Shown one piece after another: positions 36,569 through 46,960 of a stretch of DNA of 64,000 nucleotides. The position numbers and the translations under genes are program-made. The notes under the pieces are model-generated. The model saw nothing but the letters and a program-made list of their open reading frames with translations. It was not told where the DNA came from and did no database searches. Source of the stretch: Pseudoalteromonas citrea (GTDB lineage Bacteria; Pseudomonadota; Gammaproteobacteria; Enterobacterales; Alteromonadaceae); NCBI RefSeq assembly GCF_000238375.3, contig NZ_AHBZ03000021.1, positions 1 to 64,000 of the forward strand, read 5' to 3'. Numbering within the stretch: the first letter of the stretch is position 1; each line of letters opens with the position of its first letter.

Positions 36569-36946
36569 ATGTCAATTCAAATGTTAACAAAAGCGCTTGT
36601 AGCAACCTCTCTATTTTCGGCTCTGTCTTTTTCAGCAACGAGTTTAGCTGGCCACAAAGCCACCCATAATGTCATTGTAAATAACACTTCAATCTCAGGC
36701 TCATTTGGCAGCGCTAGAAACTCAGCGGACTCAGTACAATACATTGCATCACTTGACCGTGGTACCTATATGGTTGTTATGGCCAAGTCAGCGGCTGGTG
36801 TGAGCAAATCTTGTACCACAAAAAACCCAACACATTTTGAACAGCTACGTGCATTAGGATCTGACTCATTCTTATATGTCAGTGTGAGCGGCTCAACATG
36901 TACAAACGTTGATATTCAGAATAGCTCAAGCTTTGCACCAAAATAA
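36569..36946 (+). CDS. Small exported protein of unknown function
   Basis: A 125-residue precursor from ATG 36569 (AAAGGAAA upstream) has a clear signal peptide (LVATSLFSALSFSATSLAG, cleavage near LA-G). The mature ~98 residues are Ser/Thr-rich and probably beta-structured, with two Cys (KSCTTKN, GSTCTNV) that could form a disulfide bond. No family is recognised. Its stop overlaps the start of the next gene (TAATG), so the two are translated together. It is 150 bp after the YezG-like gene and might belong to the vgrG2 unit. Confidence 0.65.
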   Translation: MSIQMLTKALVATSLFSALSFSATSLAGHKATHNVIVNNTSISGSFGSARNSADSVQYIASLDRGTYMVVMAKSAAGVSKSCTTKNPTHFEQLRALGSDSFLYVSVSGSTCTNVDIQNSSSFAPK

Positions 36947-37503
36947 TGCGTCAACTTCCTCTTGTATACATTTCTCTATTAGCGTTGGTTATCTCTCAGG
37001 TAATAATGATGCTGTACTTACCTACCCAAATAGAGAATGCGATTGCTAATAAACTCAACTCTGAGCAACTGTCCACTAACGAAAAAAAAGAAAGATTTGA
37101 GGAAAATGTTAAAATAATAATTCATGATGCACTTAGCAACAGAACGTTAAGCAATGCAGAATGCGCTAATACAGGGCATGAAATGCTGCTTGCACAGTTA
37201 AGTAAACTCATTGAAAAAAGTAACAAAGTATACACTGAGTATGATGCAACACCCGAAAATGATATAGCACAAGACATTCAAACAAGGTCAACGAGCTTGG
37301 TATTTTCCCAAGCAAACGATGCATTAGAGCAAAGTATTGGCTCTGGCATTCTGAACGAAAGTGACGCAGCCGCTTTATATGCTTTTTTTGATCAGTTAAC
37401 CGATGAGGAAGAGTTTTATATTTACAACAAATACGTACAAGCAATAAATGATGGTACGTTAGTCAGTGAAACGCCTTTGGGTTTACGGTTGCCAGACCTT
37501 TAG
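36946..37503 (+). CDS. Membrane-anchored protein of unknown function
   Basis: The 185 residues start with an uncleaved-looking N-terminal TM anchor (LPLVYISLLALVISQVIMMLYL, ~4-25), followed by a helical, acidic periplasmic or cytoplasmic domain with ECANTGHEMLLAQLSKLIE and LYAFFDQLTDEEEFYIYNK. No motif is recognised. It overlaps the preceding exported-protein gene by one base and is followed by a terminator at 37530-37568. The pair could form an envelope complex; that is inference only. Confidence 0.6.
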   Translation: MRQLPLVYISLLALVISQVIMMLYLPTQIENAIANKLNSEQLSTNEKKERFEENVKIIIHDALSNRTLSNAECANTGHEMLLAQLSKLIEKSNKVYTEYDATPENDIAQDIQTRSTSLVFSQANDALEQSIGSGILNESDAAALYAFFDQLTDEEEFYIYNKYVQAINDGTLVSETPLGLRLPDL

Positions 37504-37529
37504 ATTGAAAGTTCTATATCTCCACAGAG

Positions 37530-37568
37530 GCAGTAAACATCGCTATTATAGATATTTACTGCTTTTTT
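37530..37568 (+). terminator. Rho-independent terminator of the vgrG2-side genes
   Basis: The stem GCAGTAAA (37530-37537) pairs with TTTACTGC (37555-37562); inner bases ATC/GAT extend it, and a T-run follows. It lies between convergent genes ending at 37503 and 37593. Confidence 0.75.
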
Positions 37569-37592
37569 CGCTTCAGGGAGTAAAGCTTCTCT

Positions 37593-38636
37593 TTATAAAC
37601 CATATACTAGCTGTTTTGTGATAACGCTTGCACACGCTTCGCTACAACTTTCCATATTTTCTCCACACCATAACGGAATAAAGTCATCACGCCCAAGCTT
37701 TTGACTATGAAGACGTAGTTGAGACATTTCAATAGAGGTATGGGGAAAGCCTGGCGCTAATTCACTCATCAAACCAACCTCTTTCATTGCTCGATTAATA
37801 ATGCCTCGCGCTGGCTTTCCAGAAAATATATTTGTAACCGCCGTCTCACTTCTTTCTCTATTTTTTATCGCATCACGATGCAAGTCTGATGTGGTTGCTT
37901 CTGTGCACAATAAATACGCCGTACCTACCTGAACGGCACTGGCTCCTAACGCTAAGGCATTCTTTACCTCATCGTTATTGGTGATCCCCCCAGCAGCTAT
38001 GACAGGCAAATTCACAGAGCTTAAAATTTGCGGAAGCAGTGCCGTCATTGTTGTTTGCTTTGATAGGCTCGTTGACAAAAACATCCCTCGATGACCACCC
38101 GCCTCTAACCCTTGTGCAATTATTCCATCAGCGCCATTGGCCTCTAACCAAGCCGCTTCTTCAGCGGTCGTCGCAGACGAAATGACTTTACCGCCCCACC
38201 CCTTTATACGCTGCATAAGGTCTTTGCCTGGTAAGCCAAAATGGAAACTAATAAGCTGGGGTTTAAAAGGCTCAATTGCATCAGCAATATCATGGCTAAA
38301 AGGCATCCGACTTGCCTGTTTGTCATTGGAGTTAATTTCAGCCCCCAGCTCGGTAAAGTAAGGCTGTAATCGTTTTTGCCATTTATTCTGGCGAATAGAA
38401 TCATAAGGCTCTGGCTTATGGCAAAAAAAGTTCAAGTTGAATGGTTTGTTAGTTGCTGACTCCATCATTTTAATTTCATGCACGATTTGCTCAATGCTTA
38501 ACATCCCACAGGGCACGGACCCTAATCCACCCGCTTCACTCACCGCAATGGCAAGTTTACTATCTTGTACACCGGCCATCGGCGCTTGTATTAAAGGGTA
38601 TTGCGTACCAAGTAAGTTAATGGTGCTCTCAGTCAT
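37593..38636 (-). CDS. Nitronate monooxygenase-like flavoprotein
   Basis: This 347-residue TIM-barrel flavin enzyme of the nitronate monooxygenase (2-nitropropane dioxygenase) family shows LGTQYPLIQAPMAGVQDSKL, EAGGLGSVPCGML, GADGIIAQGLEAGGHRGMF, LPVIAAGGITNNDEVKNALALGASAVQVGTAYL (in part) and the C-terminal FSGKPARGIINR. These bind FMN and oxidise nitronates to carbonyl compounds and nitrite; the real substrate here is unknown. It is a single gene with AAGGA before the ATG. Confidence 0.88.
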   Translation of the reverse strand: MTESTINLLGTQYPLIQAPMAGVQDSKLAIAVSEAGGLGSVPCGMLSIEQIVHEIKMMESATNKPFNLNFFCHKPEPYDSIRQNKWQKRLQPYFTELGAEINSNDKQASRMPFSHDIADAIEPFKPQLISFHFGLPGKDLMQRIKGWGGKVISSATTAEEAAWLEANGADGIIAQGLEAGGHRGMFLSTSLSKQTTMTALLPQILSSVNLPVIAAGGITNNDEVKNALALGASAVQVGTAYLLCTEATTSDLHRDAIKNRERSETAVTNIFSGKPARGIINRAMKEVGLMSELAPGFPHTSIEMSQLRLHSQKLGRDDFIPLWCGENMESCSEACASVITKQLVYGL

Positions 38637-38770
38637 TATTGTATGTCCTTATTAAAACCCTACATAGAAATCCTAAATCCCACTTAATTCGTGTTAGTCG
38701 CAACGCCATCATGTGTTGTGACATTGCAGCTGGTCGCATGATTATACAGTGTCATTTAAACGGGTTACAT

Positions 38771-38801
38771 AAAAAAGGCCAAGCAGATGCTTGGCCTTTT
38801 T
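38771..38801. terminator. Rho-independent terminator of the betaine operon (bidirectional)
   Basis: AAAAAAGGCCAAGC-AGAT-GCTTGGCCTTTTT is a perfect stem with A and T runs on either side. It lies 73 bp beyond the stop of the porin gene at 38874-39572, the last gene of the minus-strand bet unit. Confidence 0.85.
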
Positions 38802-38873
38802 CAGATACTTATTTATTGCAGCCAAAGTCTCGCGACCCTTATCTGACTTTATGGCAATAGCGCATCCTAACTT

Positions 38874-39572
38874 TTATAGCGAGAACGTACGCGCCAAAGA
38901 GAAAACAATACGTTCATCTGCACTGTCATAATCTAAGCTGGTGTTTTCTGCTGCGATTTCGACGTTAAAGCCCTCAATGGTCGTTTGATACGCTAAGCGA
39001 TAATGGTAATAAGATTTATCACCCACATCCCACATAAACTTGTCACCATCTAGTGAGTTTGACACATCAAAGCTTGCACGCAAAGTGTGGCCTTCACTTA
39101 TTTCAACACTGTGTGCAACCATACCAATAACTTGCTTTGCACCTGTGCCAAAGTAATCCCAACTATACCAAACGTTAAATTCAGTGTGACCCAGCTCGTT
39201 AGCAAAGCCCACCTTGGTATACGCTTCAAAGTAATTACCATCACTTGAATTGCTGTCACCATGATAGCTGTAATACGCTAGGCCATAATCAACACTCCAA
39301 CGGTCATTCAATGTGACAAACTTACCTACATAGAAGTCCCATTCAAGGTTTGTGTCATCAGCAAAATCCACCGTTGATGCCCAAGAGCCTGCATACAAAC
39401 CATCATCAAAGGCATAATCTAAGCTGCCTTGCAGTGCTGGATCATTTTGCGTTTGACTCACACCATTAAAGGTATAATCTGACACGCCAGTAACGGTTGT
39501 TGACCAATCGGCCATCGCGTTAGTCGAAGCCAATGCTAGCGCAGTAAAAATAATTTTTCTCGTTGTTGTCAT
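38874..39572 (-). CDS. TorF family putative porin
   Basis: This 232-residue outer-membrane protein has a signal peptide (IIFTALALASTNAMA) and the TorF/Gcw_chp motif right after it: VTGVSDYTFNGVSQTQNDPALQGSLDY. The remainder is aromatic-rich alternating beta strands and ends in SLARTFSL with a C-terminal hydrophobic/aromatic strand for BAM recognition. It starts 9 bp after the BCCT transporter gene and must share its transcript. This suggests a channel for choline or betaine across the outer membrane, which is an inference. Confidence 0.8.
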   Translation of the reverse strand: MTTTRKIIFTALALASTNAMADWSTTVTGVSDYTFNGVSQTQNDPALQGSLDYAFDDGLYAGSWASTVDFADDTNLEWDFYVGKFVTLNDRWSVDYGLAYYSYHGDSNSSDGNYFEAYTKVGFANELGHTEFNVWYSWDYFGTGAKQVIGMVAHSVEISEGHTLRASFDVSNSLDGDKFMWDVGDKSYYHYRLAYQTTIEGFNVEIAAENTSLDYDSADERIVFSLARTFSL

Positions 39573-39581
39573 AATGGTTCC

Positions 39582-40805
39582 TTAGCTAGCTGTTTCAATT
39601 TTACTGTAATCAATTGTGTTATCTTGAGGCGAACTCTCAATTCGTCTCACTGCATTAAACTTGCTGTATCCTATATACATAGCACAGGATAAGAACAAGC
39701 CAATGACCAATGCACCGACCCATTGGATTTGGATAAATTCAAGCTTAAATAATAGTGTTAATAATGATAATGCGACAATATTAAAAATCATATAATTACG
39801 CATACCTAATCGCTTTACGGTGAGGTTTAAGTTATCTGTATAAAGGCGGATCAATGAATCAAGCGAGTTGATCACAAACACGACCCCAACAAACACCATT
39901 GCAAAGTTTTTAATACCAGCGGTTGAAATACCAGCTTCGTGGTAGTGATAAAGCACACCAAACCATAAGGCAATTGGGATCGATGGGAATATCAACATTG
40001 CGCCAAGTACTTGATAGGTCTTCAGTCCCCCCACAAAACGAGATGTGAATTGACCAATCATAATACTCCAAGCGAACCACCAAAATAGGTAGAACTCATG
40101 ATAGTCATTGAGCGGTAAAACAAACTGTTCAATATTAGTGAAATATTCACCAATCAAACCTAGTTGACCGATAAAGTCAGCAACAGAACTATCATCAAAT
40201 ATGAATACTGCGCTCCACATGAATACAATTAAAGCAATAAACAGCCACGTGGTCGCAACACTTAAAAAACGTACATACTTCAAGCTTGTGCTTGAATATA
40301 CCGCAAAGCATATCGCCGCAAAAACCAATAAGTAAAATGCAGGAATAATGGTACTGCCATCTCCAAGCTCTGGTAAATACCAAGGCAGATTAGACAATAA
40401 TAGGTAAGCAGTAAACGCACATGTGCCAATAATGATCACGTTGTTCAGTAGTTTAACCCAAGGTATTTCGAAAAATTTAACCTTAGGTTCTATTACGCAG
40501 AAATAAAAACAGGTAAGGAAGTAAAACCCCCAGATCAGAAATCCCCAATAGCCGAATTCAATGGCCAACGGATTTGCAAAAGCATACTCTGGGCTTGCTT
40601 TTATGTCTGCGTAACCCGCAAACTCAGTCAATGGAAACATAATTAACCCGACATCAAGGCCGGATGTAAATAAGATAGCGATAAAGGTAAATGTTTTTAC
40701 AGGCGTTACACCTATACACTGTAAATTACCCCATTTATACAAAATTGTTACGATTGCTAAAAGGGTGAAAATGATACCTATACTAAGCCATAAGGTCATT
40801 GTCAC
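39582..40805 (-). CDS. Divergent BCCT-type transporter, probable choline uptake
   Basis: This 407-residue membrane protein has about 10-12 hydrophobic segments. BCCT features: FIAILFTSGLDVGLIMF (compare LFAAGMGIGLMFWG) and the signature helix FYLFWWFAWSIMIGQFTSRFVGG (compare WWxxWxPFVGxFIARxSRG). It is shorter than typical BCCT proteins (500-680 residues), mainly through reduced termini and loops. The Gly-rich GMGIGL motif is changed to GLDVGL. Its place behind betIBA indicates import of choline, the BetA substrate. Sodium or proton coupling cannot be read from sequence. Confidence 0.7.
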   Translation of the reverse strand: MTMTLWLSIGIIFTLLAIVTILYKWGNLQCIGVTPVKTFTFIAILFTSGLDVGLIMFPLTEFAGYADIKASPEYAFANPLAIEFGYWGFLIWGFYFLTCFYFCVIEPKVKFFEIPWVKLLNNVIIIGTCAFTAYLLLSNLPWYLPELGDGSTIIPAFYLLVFAAICFAVYSSTSLKYVRFLSVATTWLFIALIVFMWSAVFIFDDSSVADFIGQLGLIGEYFTNIEQFVLPLNDYHEFYLFWWFAWSIMIGQFTSRFVGGLKTYQVLGAMLIFPSIPIALWFGVLYHYHEAGISTAGIKNFAMVFVGVVFVINSLDSLIRLYTDNLNLTVKRLGMRNYMIFNIVALSLLTLLFKLEFIQIQWVGALVIGLFLSCAMYIGYSKFNAVRRIESSPQDNTIDYSKIETAS

Positions 40806-40981
40806 CCTCCCAAAACAAGTAAAAGTAACTCATTGTTTCTCCGTTATTATTTTGCTTGCATCAATACTTTATTGTTGAACTACATCACTTCAACATAGGT
40901 AACCTATTTACCCGTACGCCACCACAAGCACTGCTTGACTTACCTCGCCAAGCAGCTGGCAAATTCATTTAACCTTTGTAA

Positions 40982-42649
40982 TTACAGCTCTGGGCTGCGT
41001 TGCACCTTCTCCCATTTTTCCCCAATAGCGACATTCGCATTGAGGCTTGGTAATAGCGGGTTACCTAAAATATGGTCTGCTGCTTTTTCTGCCACCATAA
41101 TTGTCGGAGCGTTTAAGTTGCCATTAGGAATAGTCGGAAAGATAGACGAATCAACAACGCGTAAGCCATCAATGCCATGTACTCTTGTATGTGAGTCAAC
41201 CACCGCCATATCATCTTCACCCATTTTGCATGAGCATGAAGGGTGATAAGCACTTTCCACAGCTTGACGAACAAAAGTGTCGATTTGTTCATCAGTTTGA
41301 ATATGTTTACCAGGCTGAATTTCGTCATCACGGTAATCATCAAAAGCACTTTGCTCGATGATCTCTCTCGTAAGGCGCACACACGCTCTAAATCCTTCAA
41401 TATCAGCTTGGTCTTGTAAATAATTAAACTGAATTTTAGGTGCGACATCGGGATCGTTTGAAGCAATGGTTACCGCTCCGCGACTATTTGGCTTATTGTG
41501 GCCAACATGAACCTGAAAGCCATGACCAGCAAAAGCACTTTTTCCATCATAACGAATGGCAGCAGGCAAAAAGTGGTATTGGATATCAGGCCATTCAACG
41601 CCCGGTTTTGAGCGAATAAACGCGCATGATTCAAAGTGATTCGTTGCACCTAAGCCACTTTTGTTTAACAACCACCTAGCGCCGATCATGCCTTTTGAGA
41701 TGAGCCCAAGCTTGCCATTTAAAGTAATAGGCTGCTTACATTTATATTGGAAGTAAAACTCTAAATGATCCTGCAAGTTTTGGCCTACTCCCGGTAAGTC
41801 ATGCTGTAGTTCAATACCCGCTTTACTCAGCACATCTTTATCACCAATGCCTGACAGTTGAAGTAAGTGCGGCGAACCAATTGGCCCAGCACTTAAAATA
41901 ACGTCTTTTCTTGCAGTGGCAACCTCAAGTTTATTGCCAACTTTATATTCAACCCCTGTGGCGCGTTTATTTTCAAGTATAACTCGCTGTGCCTTCGCAC
42001 CAGTCACTATGGTGAGGTTCTTTCTTGATTTAATCGGGTCTAGATATGCGCGGCTTGCTGAGCAACGACGGCCATTTTTAACTGTCATGTGCATCGGGCC
42101 AAAGCCCTCTTGCTGTGCACCATTATAATCATTGGCTTTAGCATAACCGGCTTGTTGGCCTGCCTCTATAAACACACGATATAGTGGATTTTCCATTTCG
42201 TTACCGTTGTTTACGCCAAGCGGCCCTTGTGAACCGCGATGCTCAGTGTTACCTAAATACCACGACTCTGCCTTTTTGAAATACGGTAAACATGCCTGAT
42301 AATCCCACCCTTGTGCGCCATGCTGTTGCCATTCATCAAAATCTTTTGCATGGCCACGTACATACACCATGCCGTTTATTGATGAAGAGCCACCGAGCAC
42401 TTTTCCACGCGGACAGTGCATTTTACGATTATCTAGATACGGCTCTTCTTCGGTATGAAACTGCCATGCATACTTATCTGAATTCATTGGAATAGACAGT
42501 GCGGTAGGCATTTGAATAAAAATACTCTTATCGCTTCCACCCGTCTCAAGTAAGAGCACCTTATGCTGGCCACACTCACTCAAGCGGTTTGCAAGTACGC
42601 AACCCGCAGAGCCTGCGCCGACAATGATATAATCAAATTCTTCGGTCAT
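40982..42649 (-). CDS. betA: Choline dehydrogenase BetA
   Basis: This 555-residue GMC oxidoreductase has the FAD-binding Rossmann motif [18 protein letters not shown] at the N-terminus, GMC signatures [19 protein letters not shown] and [15 protein letters not shown], and the catalytic His in [12 protein letters not shown]. It oxidises choline to betaine aldehyde, and partly to betaine, at the inner membrane. It lies 10 bp after betB. The 176-bp gap to the transporter gene holds a 7-bp inverted repeat (40931-40955) without a T-run. Confidence 0.95.
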   Translation of the reverse strand: MTEEFDYIIVGAGSAGCVLANRLSECGQHKVLLLETGGSDKSIFIQMPTALSIPMNSDKYAWQFHTEEEPYLDNRKMHCPRGKVLGGSSSINGMVYVRGHAKDFDEWQQHGAQGWDYQACLPYFKKAESWYLGNTEHRGSQGPLGVNNGNEMENPLYRVFIEAGQQAGYAKANDYNGAQQEGFGPMHMTVKNGRRCSASRAYLDPIKSRKNLTIVTGAKAQRVILENKRATGVEYKVGNKLEVATARKDVILSAGPIGSPHLLQLSGIGDKDVLSKAGIELQHDLPGVGQNLQDHLEFYFQYKCKQPITLNGKLGLISKGMIGARWLLNKSGLGATNHFESCAFIRSKPGVEWPDIQYHFLPAAIRYDGKSAFAGHGFQVHVGHNKPNSRGAVTIASNDPDVAPKIQFNYLQDQADIEGFRACVRLTREIIEQSAFDDYRDDEIQPGKHIQTDEQIDTFVRQAVESAYHPSCSCKMGEDDMAVVDSHTRVHGIDGLRVVDSSIFPTIPNGNLNAPTIMVAEKAADHILGNPLLPSLNANVAIGEKWEKVQRSPEL

Positions 42650-42659
42650 ATTATCTCTC

Positions 42660-44135
42660 TTAAAACGGGCTATCGATTTTTTCCATGCCTACATACACAG
42701 ATTTTGTTTGAGTATAATTATCGAGTGTTTCAACCCCATTCTCTCGACCGATCCCAGAGTGCTTATATCCACCTACTGGCATTTCTGCTGGAGAATTGCC
42801 ATAAGCGTTGATCCAACAAATACCTGCTTTTAATTGGTGAATAACACGGTGCGCGCGCTGAATATCTTTCGTAAATACACCTGCGGCTAAGCCTAAATGA
42901 GTATCATTGGCTCGTTCAATCACTTGTGATTCATCATCAAATACTAAAATGCTCATCACGGGGCCAAAGATCTCTTCTTTAACTATGGTCATGTCATCAG
43001 TGCAATCTACAAATATGGTTGGTGCAACAAAGTAACCATTCGGCGCCGATTCAGGGGACAATGCCTTGCCACCAGTTAATAACGTTGCGCCTTCGTTCAG
43101 TCCTGTTTGAATATAATCAAGTACGAGCTTTTGATGATTTTCAGAAATAAGCGCACCCAAATTAACATTTGGCTCTAGCGGATCGCCTGCGATAATATTT
43201 TGCTCTGTTCGAGATTTTAATTCTTGGGTAAACTGCTCATACACATCACGTTGTACAAAAACACGGGTACAATTGGTGCACACTTCGCCTTGAGTATAAA
43301 AGTTACCTAGCATTGCCGCACTGACAGCTTCAGTAATATCAGCATCGTTAAAAACAAGTAATGGAGATTTACCACCCAGTTCCATTGTGACGTCTTTGAG
43401 TGTGCTTGCCGCACTGGCCATCACTTTTTTGCCCGTACCCACTTCACCTGTGAACGACACTTTTTCAATTTCAGGATGTGCCGTTAGCCATTGACCGACT
43501 TCTGCTGCACCTTGTACTACATTGAAAACTCCAGCAGGCACTCCCGCTTCAATAAATATCTCAGCGAGTTTTAATGCACCTAATGGTGTTTCTTCTGATG
43601 GTTTAAACAATAAAACATTACCCGCAGCAAGGGCAGGCCCCGATTTCCAACAGGCGATTTGTAGGGGATAGTTCCACGCACCAATTCCTGCACAAATGCC
43701 CAGTGGCTCTTTTCGTGTGTAATAAAAGTCGTTGCCAACCATCTGCTGTTGCCCAACTTGCGCTGGGGCAAGCCCTGCGAAATACTCAATTACATCAGCA
43801 CCTGTTTGTACATCAACACACTCAGCTTCTTGCCATGGTTTACCTGTATCTAATACCTCGATTTTCGCAAGCTCATCGTTACGTGCTCTAAGTAGCTCAA
43901 CCGCTTTTAACAATATACGACTGCGCTCTATCGGAGTCATTGCAGACCACATTGCAAACCCTGATTTAGCACTATCAATGGCCGCTTCTTGTACTGAAGA
44001 GCCGGCGATTTCTACTTGGTAAATGACTTCGCCCGTCGCTGGATTTGTCACGTCAAAACATTCACCAGTTTGATTGGCAAGATAACGCCCATGGACAAAG
44101 TTTTGATAGATAGGGGTTGTTAAAGAAGTAGCCAT
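42660..44135 (-). CDS. betB: Betaine aldehyde dehydrogenase BetB
   Basis: The 491 residues start at ATG 44135, one base after the betI stop, with GGAG inside the betI end. An upstream start at 44183 would overlap betI. Aldehyde dehydrogenase motifs: [18 protein letters not shown] with the general base Glu, catalytic Cys in [15 protein letters not shown], and [11 protein letters not shown] for NAD binding. It converts betaine aldehyde to glycine betaine, an osmoprotectant. Confidence 0.95.
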   Translation of the reverse strand: MATSLTTPIYQNFVHGRYLANQTGECFDVTNPATGEVIYQVEIAGSSVQEAAIDSAKSGFAMWSAMTPIERSRILLKAVELLRARNDELAKIEVLDTGKPWQEAECVDVQTGADVIEYFAGLAPAQVGQQQMVGNDFYYTRKEPLGICAGIGAWNYPLQIACWKSGPALAAGNVLLFKPSEETPLGALKLAEIFIEAGVPAGVFNVVQGAAEVGQWLTAHPEIEKVSFTGEVGTGKKVMASAASTLKDVTMELGGKSPLLVFNDADITEAVSAAMLGNFYTQGEVCTNCTRVFVQRDVYEQFTQELKSRTEQNIIAGDPLEPNVNLGALISENHQKLVLDYIQTGLNEGATLLTGGKALSPESAPNGYFVAPTIFVDCTDDMTIVKEEIFGPVMSILVFDDESQVIERANDTHLGLAAGVFTKDIQRAHRVIHQLKAGICWINAYGNSPAEMPVGGYKHSGIGRENGVETLDNYTQTKSVYVGMEKIDSPF

Positions 44136-44136
44136 T

Positions 44137-44727
44137 TTAAGCTCCATGTTGCTGAATGAGTGTAGTAACGTACTGTTTAGCAAGTTGCTCGCTGTGTTTG
44201 AATTGGTCTTTACTGGACTGACTAAGTACAGCCCTTAACCATAATCCATCAATCATTGCTGCGCTCAATTGCGCAGCTTCTACTGCCTGCTCGATTGGCA
44301 TTAGCTGTTTAAATGAATAGGCTAAGTTGCTCGTTAAACGCTTGCTATTTACATTTTGCAAACGATGTAACTCTGCATCGTGCATTGACTGAGCCCAAAA
44401 ACTCAGCCAAGTTCGTGTGGTATCCGCACGTTGTTGTACCAACGCAAAATTTGCTTCAATAATATACATCAGTCTTTGTTCTGGTAAGGTAGACTCATCA
44501 ACTTGCGCTAACAAAGACTGCTTTAAGCTCGATAATAAATGCCGAACTGTTGCTTCAATTAACCCTTGTTTACCACCAAAATAATGACTAATTATTCCAG
44601 AAGATAAACCTGCTTTTTTACTAATACTATTTATAGTTGTTCCTTGTAGCCCCAACTCCCCCACTGATTCAATCGTTGCATCAATGAGTTGTTGACGGCG
44701 CACAGGTTCCATTCCAATTTTCGGCAT
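44137..44727 (-). CDS. betI: Choline-responsive TetR-family repressor BetI
   Basis: This 196-residue regulator has the N-terminal start [18 protein letters not shown], an HTH in [31 protein letters not shown] (quoted in part: [13 protein letters not shown]), and a BetI-type ligand domain ([20 protein letters not shown]). It represses the bet genes until choline binds. The operator-like palindrome 11 bp upstream of its start supports autoregulation. Confidence 0.93.
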   Translation of the reverse strand: MPKIGMEPVRRQQLIDATIESVGELGLQGTTINSISKKAGLSSGIISHYFGGKQGLIEATVRHLLSSLKQSLLAQVDESTLPEQRLMYIIEANFALVQQRADTTRTWLSFWAQSMHDAELHRLQNVNSKRLTSNLAYSFKQLMPIEQAVEAAQLSAAMIDGLWLRAVLSQSSKDQFKHSEQLAKQYVTTLIQQHGA

Positions 44728-44737
44728 GTTTTTATTA

Positions 44738-44751
44738 ATTGAACGTTCAAT
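44738..44751. promoter_or_regulatory. Probable BetI operator
   Basis: ATTGAACGTTCAAT is a perfect 14-bp palindrome upstream of betI, of the kind described for BetI operators. AT-rich flanks could contain the promoter -10 region. Confidence 0.65.
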
Positions 44752-45068
44752 ATAAAATAAATATTAACCAACAATGCATACTTTTTCAAGGTTGAGTTAC
44801 AACTCAGCCCCTAATTCAGTCCCAAGTTAAATTTGCAAGACTTTGAATTTCAACAAAAATATTGACAACCATCTGTCGATGTTAATTTTTTGTTGGTGAG
44901 TAATATACGGTGGAATGATTTAAGTTGTGTGAATATTAAACGCGTTATACACAAAATAGAGTAAGTGCCAGCGTGCCCTTAACGAGTGAAGTAATGGCTT
45001 TATTATCGACTGCGCAATAATTATAAGAGTAAGGCTTTGATTCATATCATTGCCCCGAGTTTAATCAC
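44752..45068. other. Intergenic region between betI and the DUF2256 gene
   Basis: The 317 bp hold the promoter of the betIBA operon. A second dyad, TGAGTT-ACA-ACTCA-like (GTTGAGTTACAACTCAGC near 44792-44809), may be a further operator. No coding sequence or terminator was found for the photolyase-DUF2256 pair. Confidence 0.4.
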
Positions 45069-45233
45069 TTACTTTTCACTCGCTCTCTTCTTGTGACGAC
45101 ACCGTTCAGAGCAGTATTTAACATCTAGCCATACCTTTTCCCACTTTTTCCTCCAGTTAAAAGATAGCCCACATACGACGCATATTTTACTCGGTAAATT
45201 TGCTTTTTTTACTCGCTTGCCATTATTACGCAT
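45069..45233 (-). CDS. DUF2256 small zinc-ribbon-like protein
   Basis: This 54-residue gene begins MRNNGKRVKKANLPSK. Its core is KICVVCGLSFNWRKKWEKVW followed by VKYCSERCRHKK, the DUF2256 pattern with CxxC and CxxxC pairs suited to zinc binding. A very strong ribosome site (AGGAGG) lies four bases before ATG 45233. It starts 41 bp after the photolyase stop, and DUF2256 commonly travels with cryptochrome/photolyase genes. Its function is unknown; nucleic-acid binding is possible. Confidence 0.85.
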   Translation of the reverse strand: MRNNGKRVKKANLPSKICVVCGLSFNWRKKWEKVWLDVKYCSERCRHKKRASEK

Positions 45234-45274
45234 TTAACCTCCTGCAGCCTTTCTTGCCTGCGTATCGTGCTCAG

Positions 45275-46768
45275 CTACCTTTTTCTCGATTGCACGTGTT
45301 TTGCCACGATCCGCGCACCTTCTTTTCTAGCTGGCAAACTTTTTTGCCAACGCCATAGAACATCACGTGCTATCCGGCCTGATTCAACAATATCAACGAC
45401 AGGCTCTGGATAGTCAGAGCCCAAATATACCTGATACATAGTCTGCTCCATCGGCGTTAGTAGCCAAGGAGTGTGTATCAATTCATTTGGCAGCTCACGA
45501 AGCTCAGGTACATATTGGCGAATAAAAATCCCTAGCGGGTCTTTTTCTTGTGATTGCTTTATAGGGTTATAAATACGCAATGTATTGATGCCAGTCATTC
45601 CCGCTTGCATTTGAAATTGCGCATAATGAATACCCGGCTCAAAATCGAGGAACAATTTAGCTAAATGTGGCGCGCCCCAGCGCCAGTCTAGCTGTAAATG
45701 GTGGCATAAAAAGCTGACTAACATTGCTCGCATTCTGAAGTTAACATAGCCGCTCACATGCAAAGCGCGCATACATGCATCCACCAGCGGATAGCCTGTA
45801 TTACCAGCTTTCCAAGCATCAAACCTTCGTATTGCGTCGTCATCAGTTTGATACGTAAAGGTATTATAGGCACGATTTAACGGCGCGTACTCTATCGAAC
45901 ACTCAGACTCAAATTTTTGTATAAAGTGGCAATGCCAATGTAATCTTGACGACAGTGCTATAAGTGACTTTCGCCACCCTTTTTGATCCCAATGTGCAAG
46001 TAAGCGCTGATAAAACTGCCTTAAACTGACGTTGCCCCATGCCAAATACGCTGACATCCGTGAACACGCAGCTCGACTTAAGTCAGGGCTAGACAGATGA
46101 AATGCATAAGATTGCCCACGTTCATTAAAAAAGCTTCCTAGCACTTTTTCCGCACACGTTTGCCCGCCAGTTTGAAATTCATTATTATGCTCAAGCCAGC
46201 TTTGAGGAGGCGAAAATACATTAAGCTTGATGATTTCCTCATGCTGTGGTTTCAGCCAAGGAATGCACGACACGTCAATTTCTACAATCGCCGCACGCAT
46301 CATTTTGTGCCAATTTTTATCCCAATCATGTCGGTTTTTAATACCACGACGGACAGCGCCAGTTTCGAACTCTTGCCAAGTCACTTGATGTTCATTACAC
46401 CATTGCTTTACTTGCAGGTCTCGTTGAAAAGTCTTTGCTAAGCCAATTTCTTGATGACTCCAAATCGTATTTATATGCCAAACCTCTAGCAATGCGTCAA
46501 AGCATTCAATACAAGTCCCTTGGAGTACCGTGACCGATACATCAATTAACCGCCCGTTTATATCATCAATAGACTGCTGCACAAAACGCCAATGCCGAAC
46601 ATCATAATGTGGGTCATTCAAAAGTTCTGGCTCAACAATATAGAGGAGTACCACGGGCAATGAAGAGCGCATTGCCTCTGCTAGAGGTGCATGATCAGTT
46701 AACCGTAAGTCTCTTTTTAACCAAACAATATTGATGGCCTTACAGCCTAAATCTTTAGCATTCTTCAC
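45275..46768 (-). CDS. Cryptochrome/deoxyribodipyrimidine photolyase family protein
   Basis: The 497 residues show the N-terminal antenna-binding alpha/beta domain ([32 protein letters not shown]) and a C-terminal FAD-binding helical domain: [80 protein letters not shown] (in part) and [16 protein letters not shown]. It probably repairs UV lesions in DNA with light, or acts as a blue-light sensor. The subclass cannot be fixed by eye. Confidence 0.85.
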   Translation of the reverse strand: MKNAKDLGCKAINIVWLKRDLRLTDHAPLAEAMRSSLPVVLLYIVEPELLNDPHYDVRHWRFVQQSIDDINGRLIDVSVTVLQGTCIECFDALLEVWHINTIWSHQEIGLAKTFQRDLQVKQWCNEHQVTWQEFETGAVRRGIKNRHDWDKNWHKMMRAAIVEIDVSCIPWLKPQHEEIIKLNVFSPPQSWLEHNNEFQTGGQTCAEKVLGSFFNERGQSYAFHLSSPDLSRAACSRMSAYLAWGNVSLRQFYQRLLAHWDQKGWRKSLIALSSRLHWHCHFIQKFESECSIEYAPLNRAYNTFTYQTDDDAIRRFDAWKAGNTGYPLVDACMRALHVSGYVNFRMRAMLVSFLCHHLQLDWRWGAPHLAKLFLDFEPGIHYAQFQMQAGMTGINTLRIYNPIKQSQEKDPLGIFIRQYVPELRELPNELIHTPWLLTPMEQTMYQVYLGSDYPEPVVDIVESGRIARDVLWRWQKSLPARKEGARIVAKHVQSRKR

Positions 46769-46960
46769 ATTTTATATTCCATGTTCTGCTAAACACGCTT
46801 ATTCACAAAAGGCAGAAAACGTCAAAGCAAAACAGATGATACGTATTGCTATAAAGTTCAGATTTGTTTGTGTTGCTAGAAAATCATAACAATTGGTGAG
46901 CGTTTTGGGACATAATGACGTACAACGGAAGACGTAAACTAAATATAGGAAGTTTCACCC

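Noticed and set aside
40931-40955. Terminator between betA and the BCCT transporter gene
   Set aside because: A 7-bp inverted repeat is present but without a T-run on the transcribed strand. The functional link of the genes argues for read-through.
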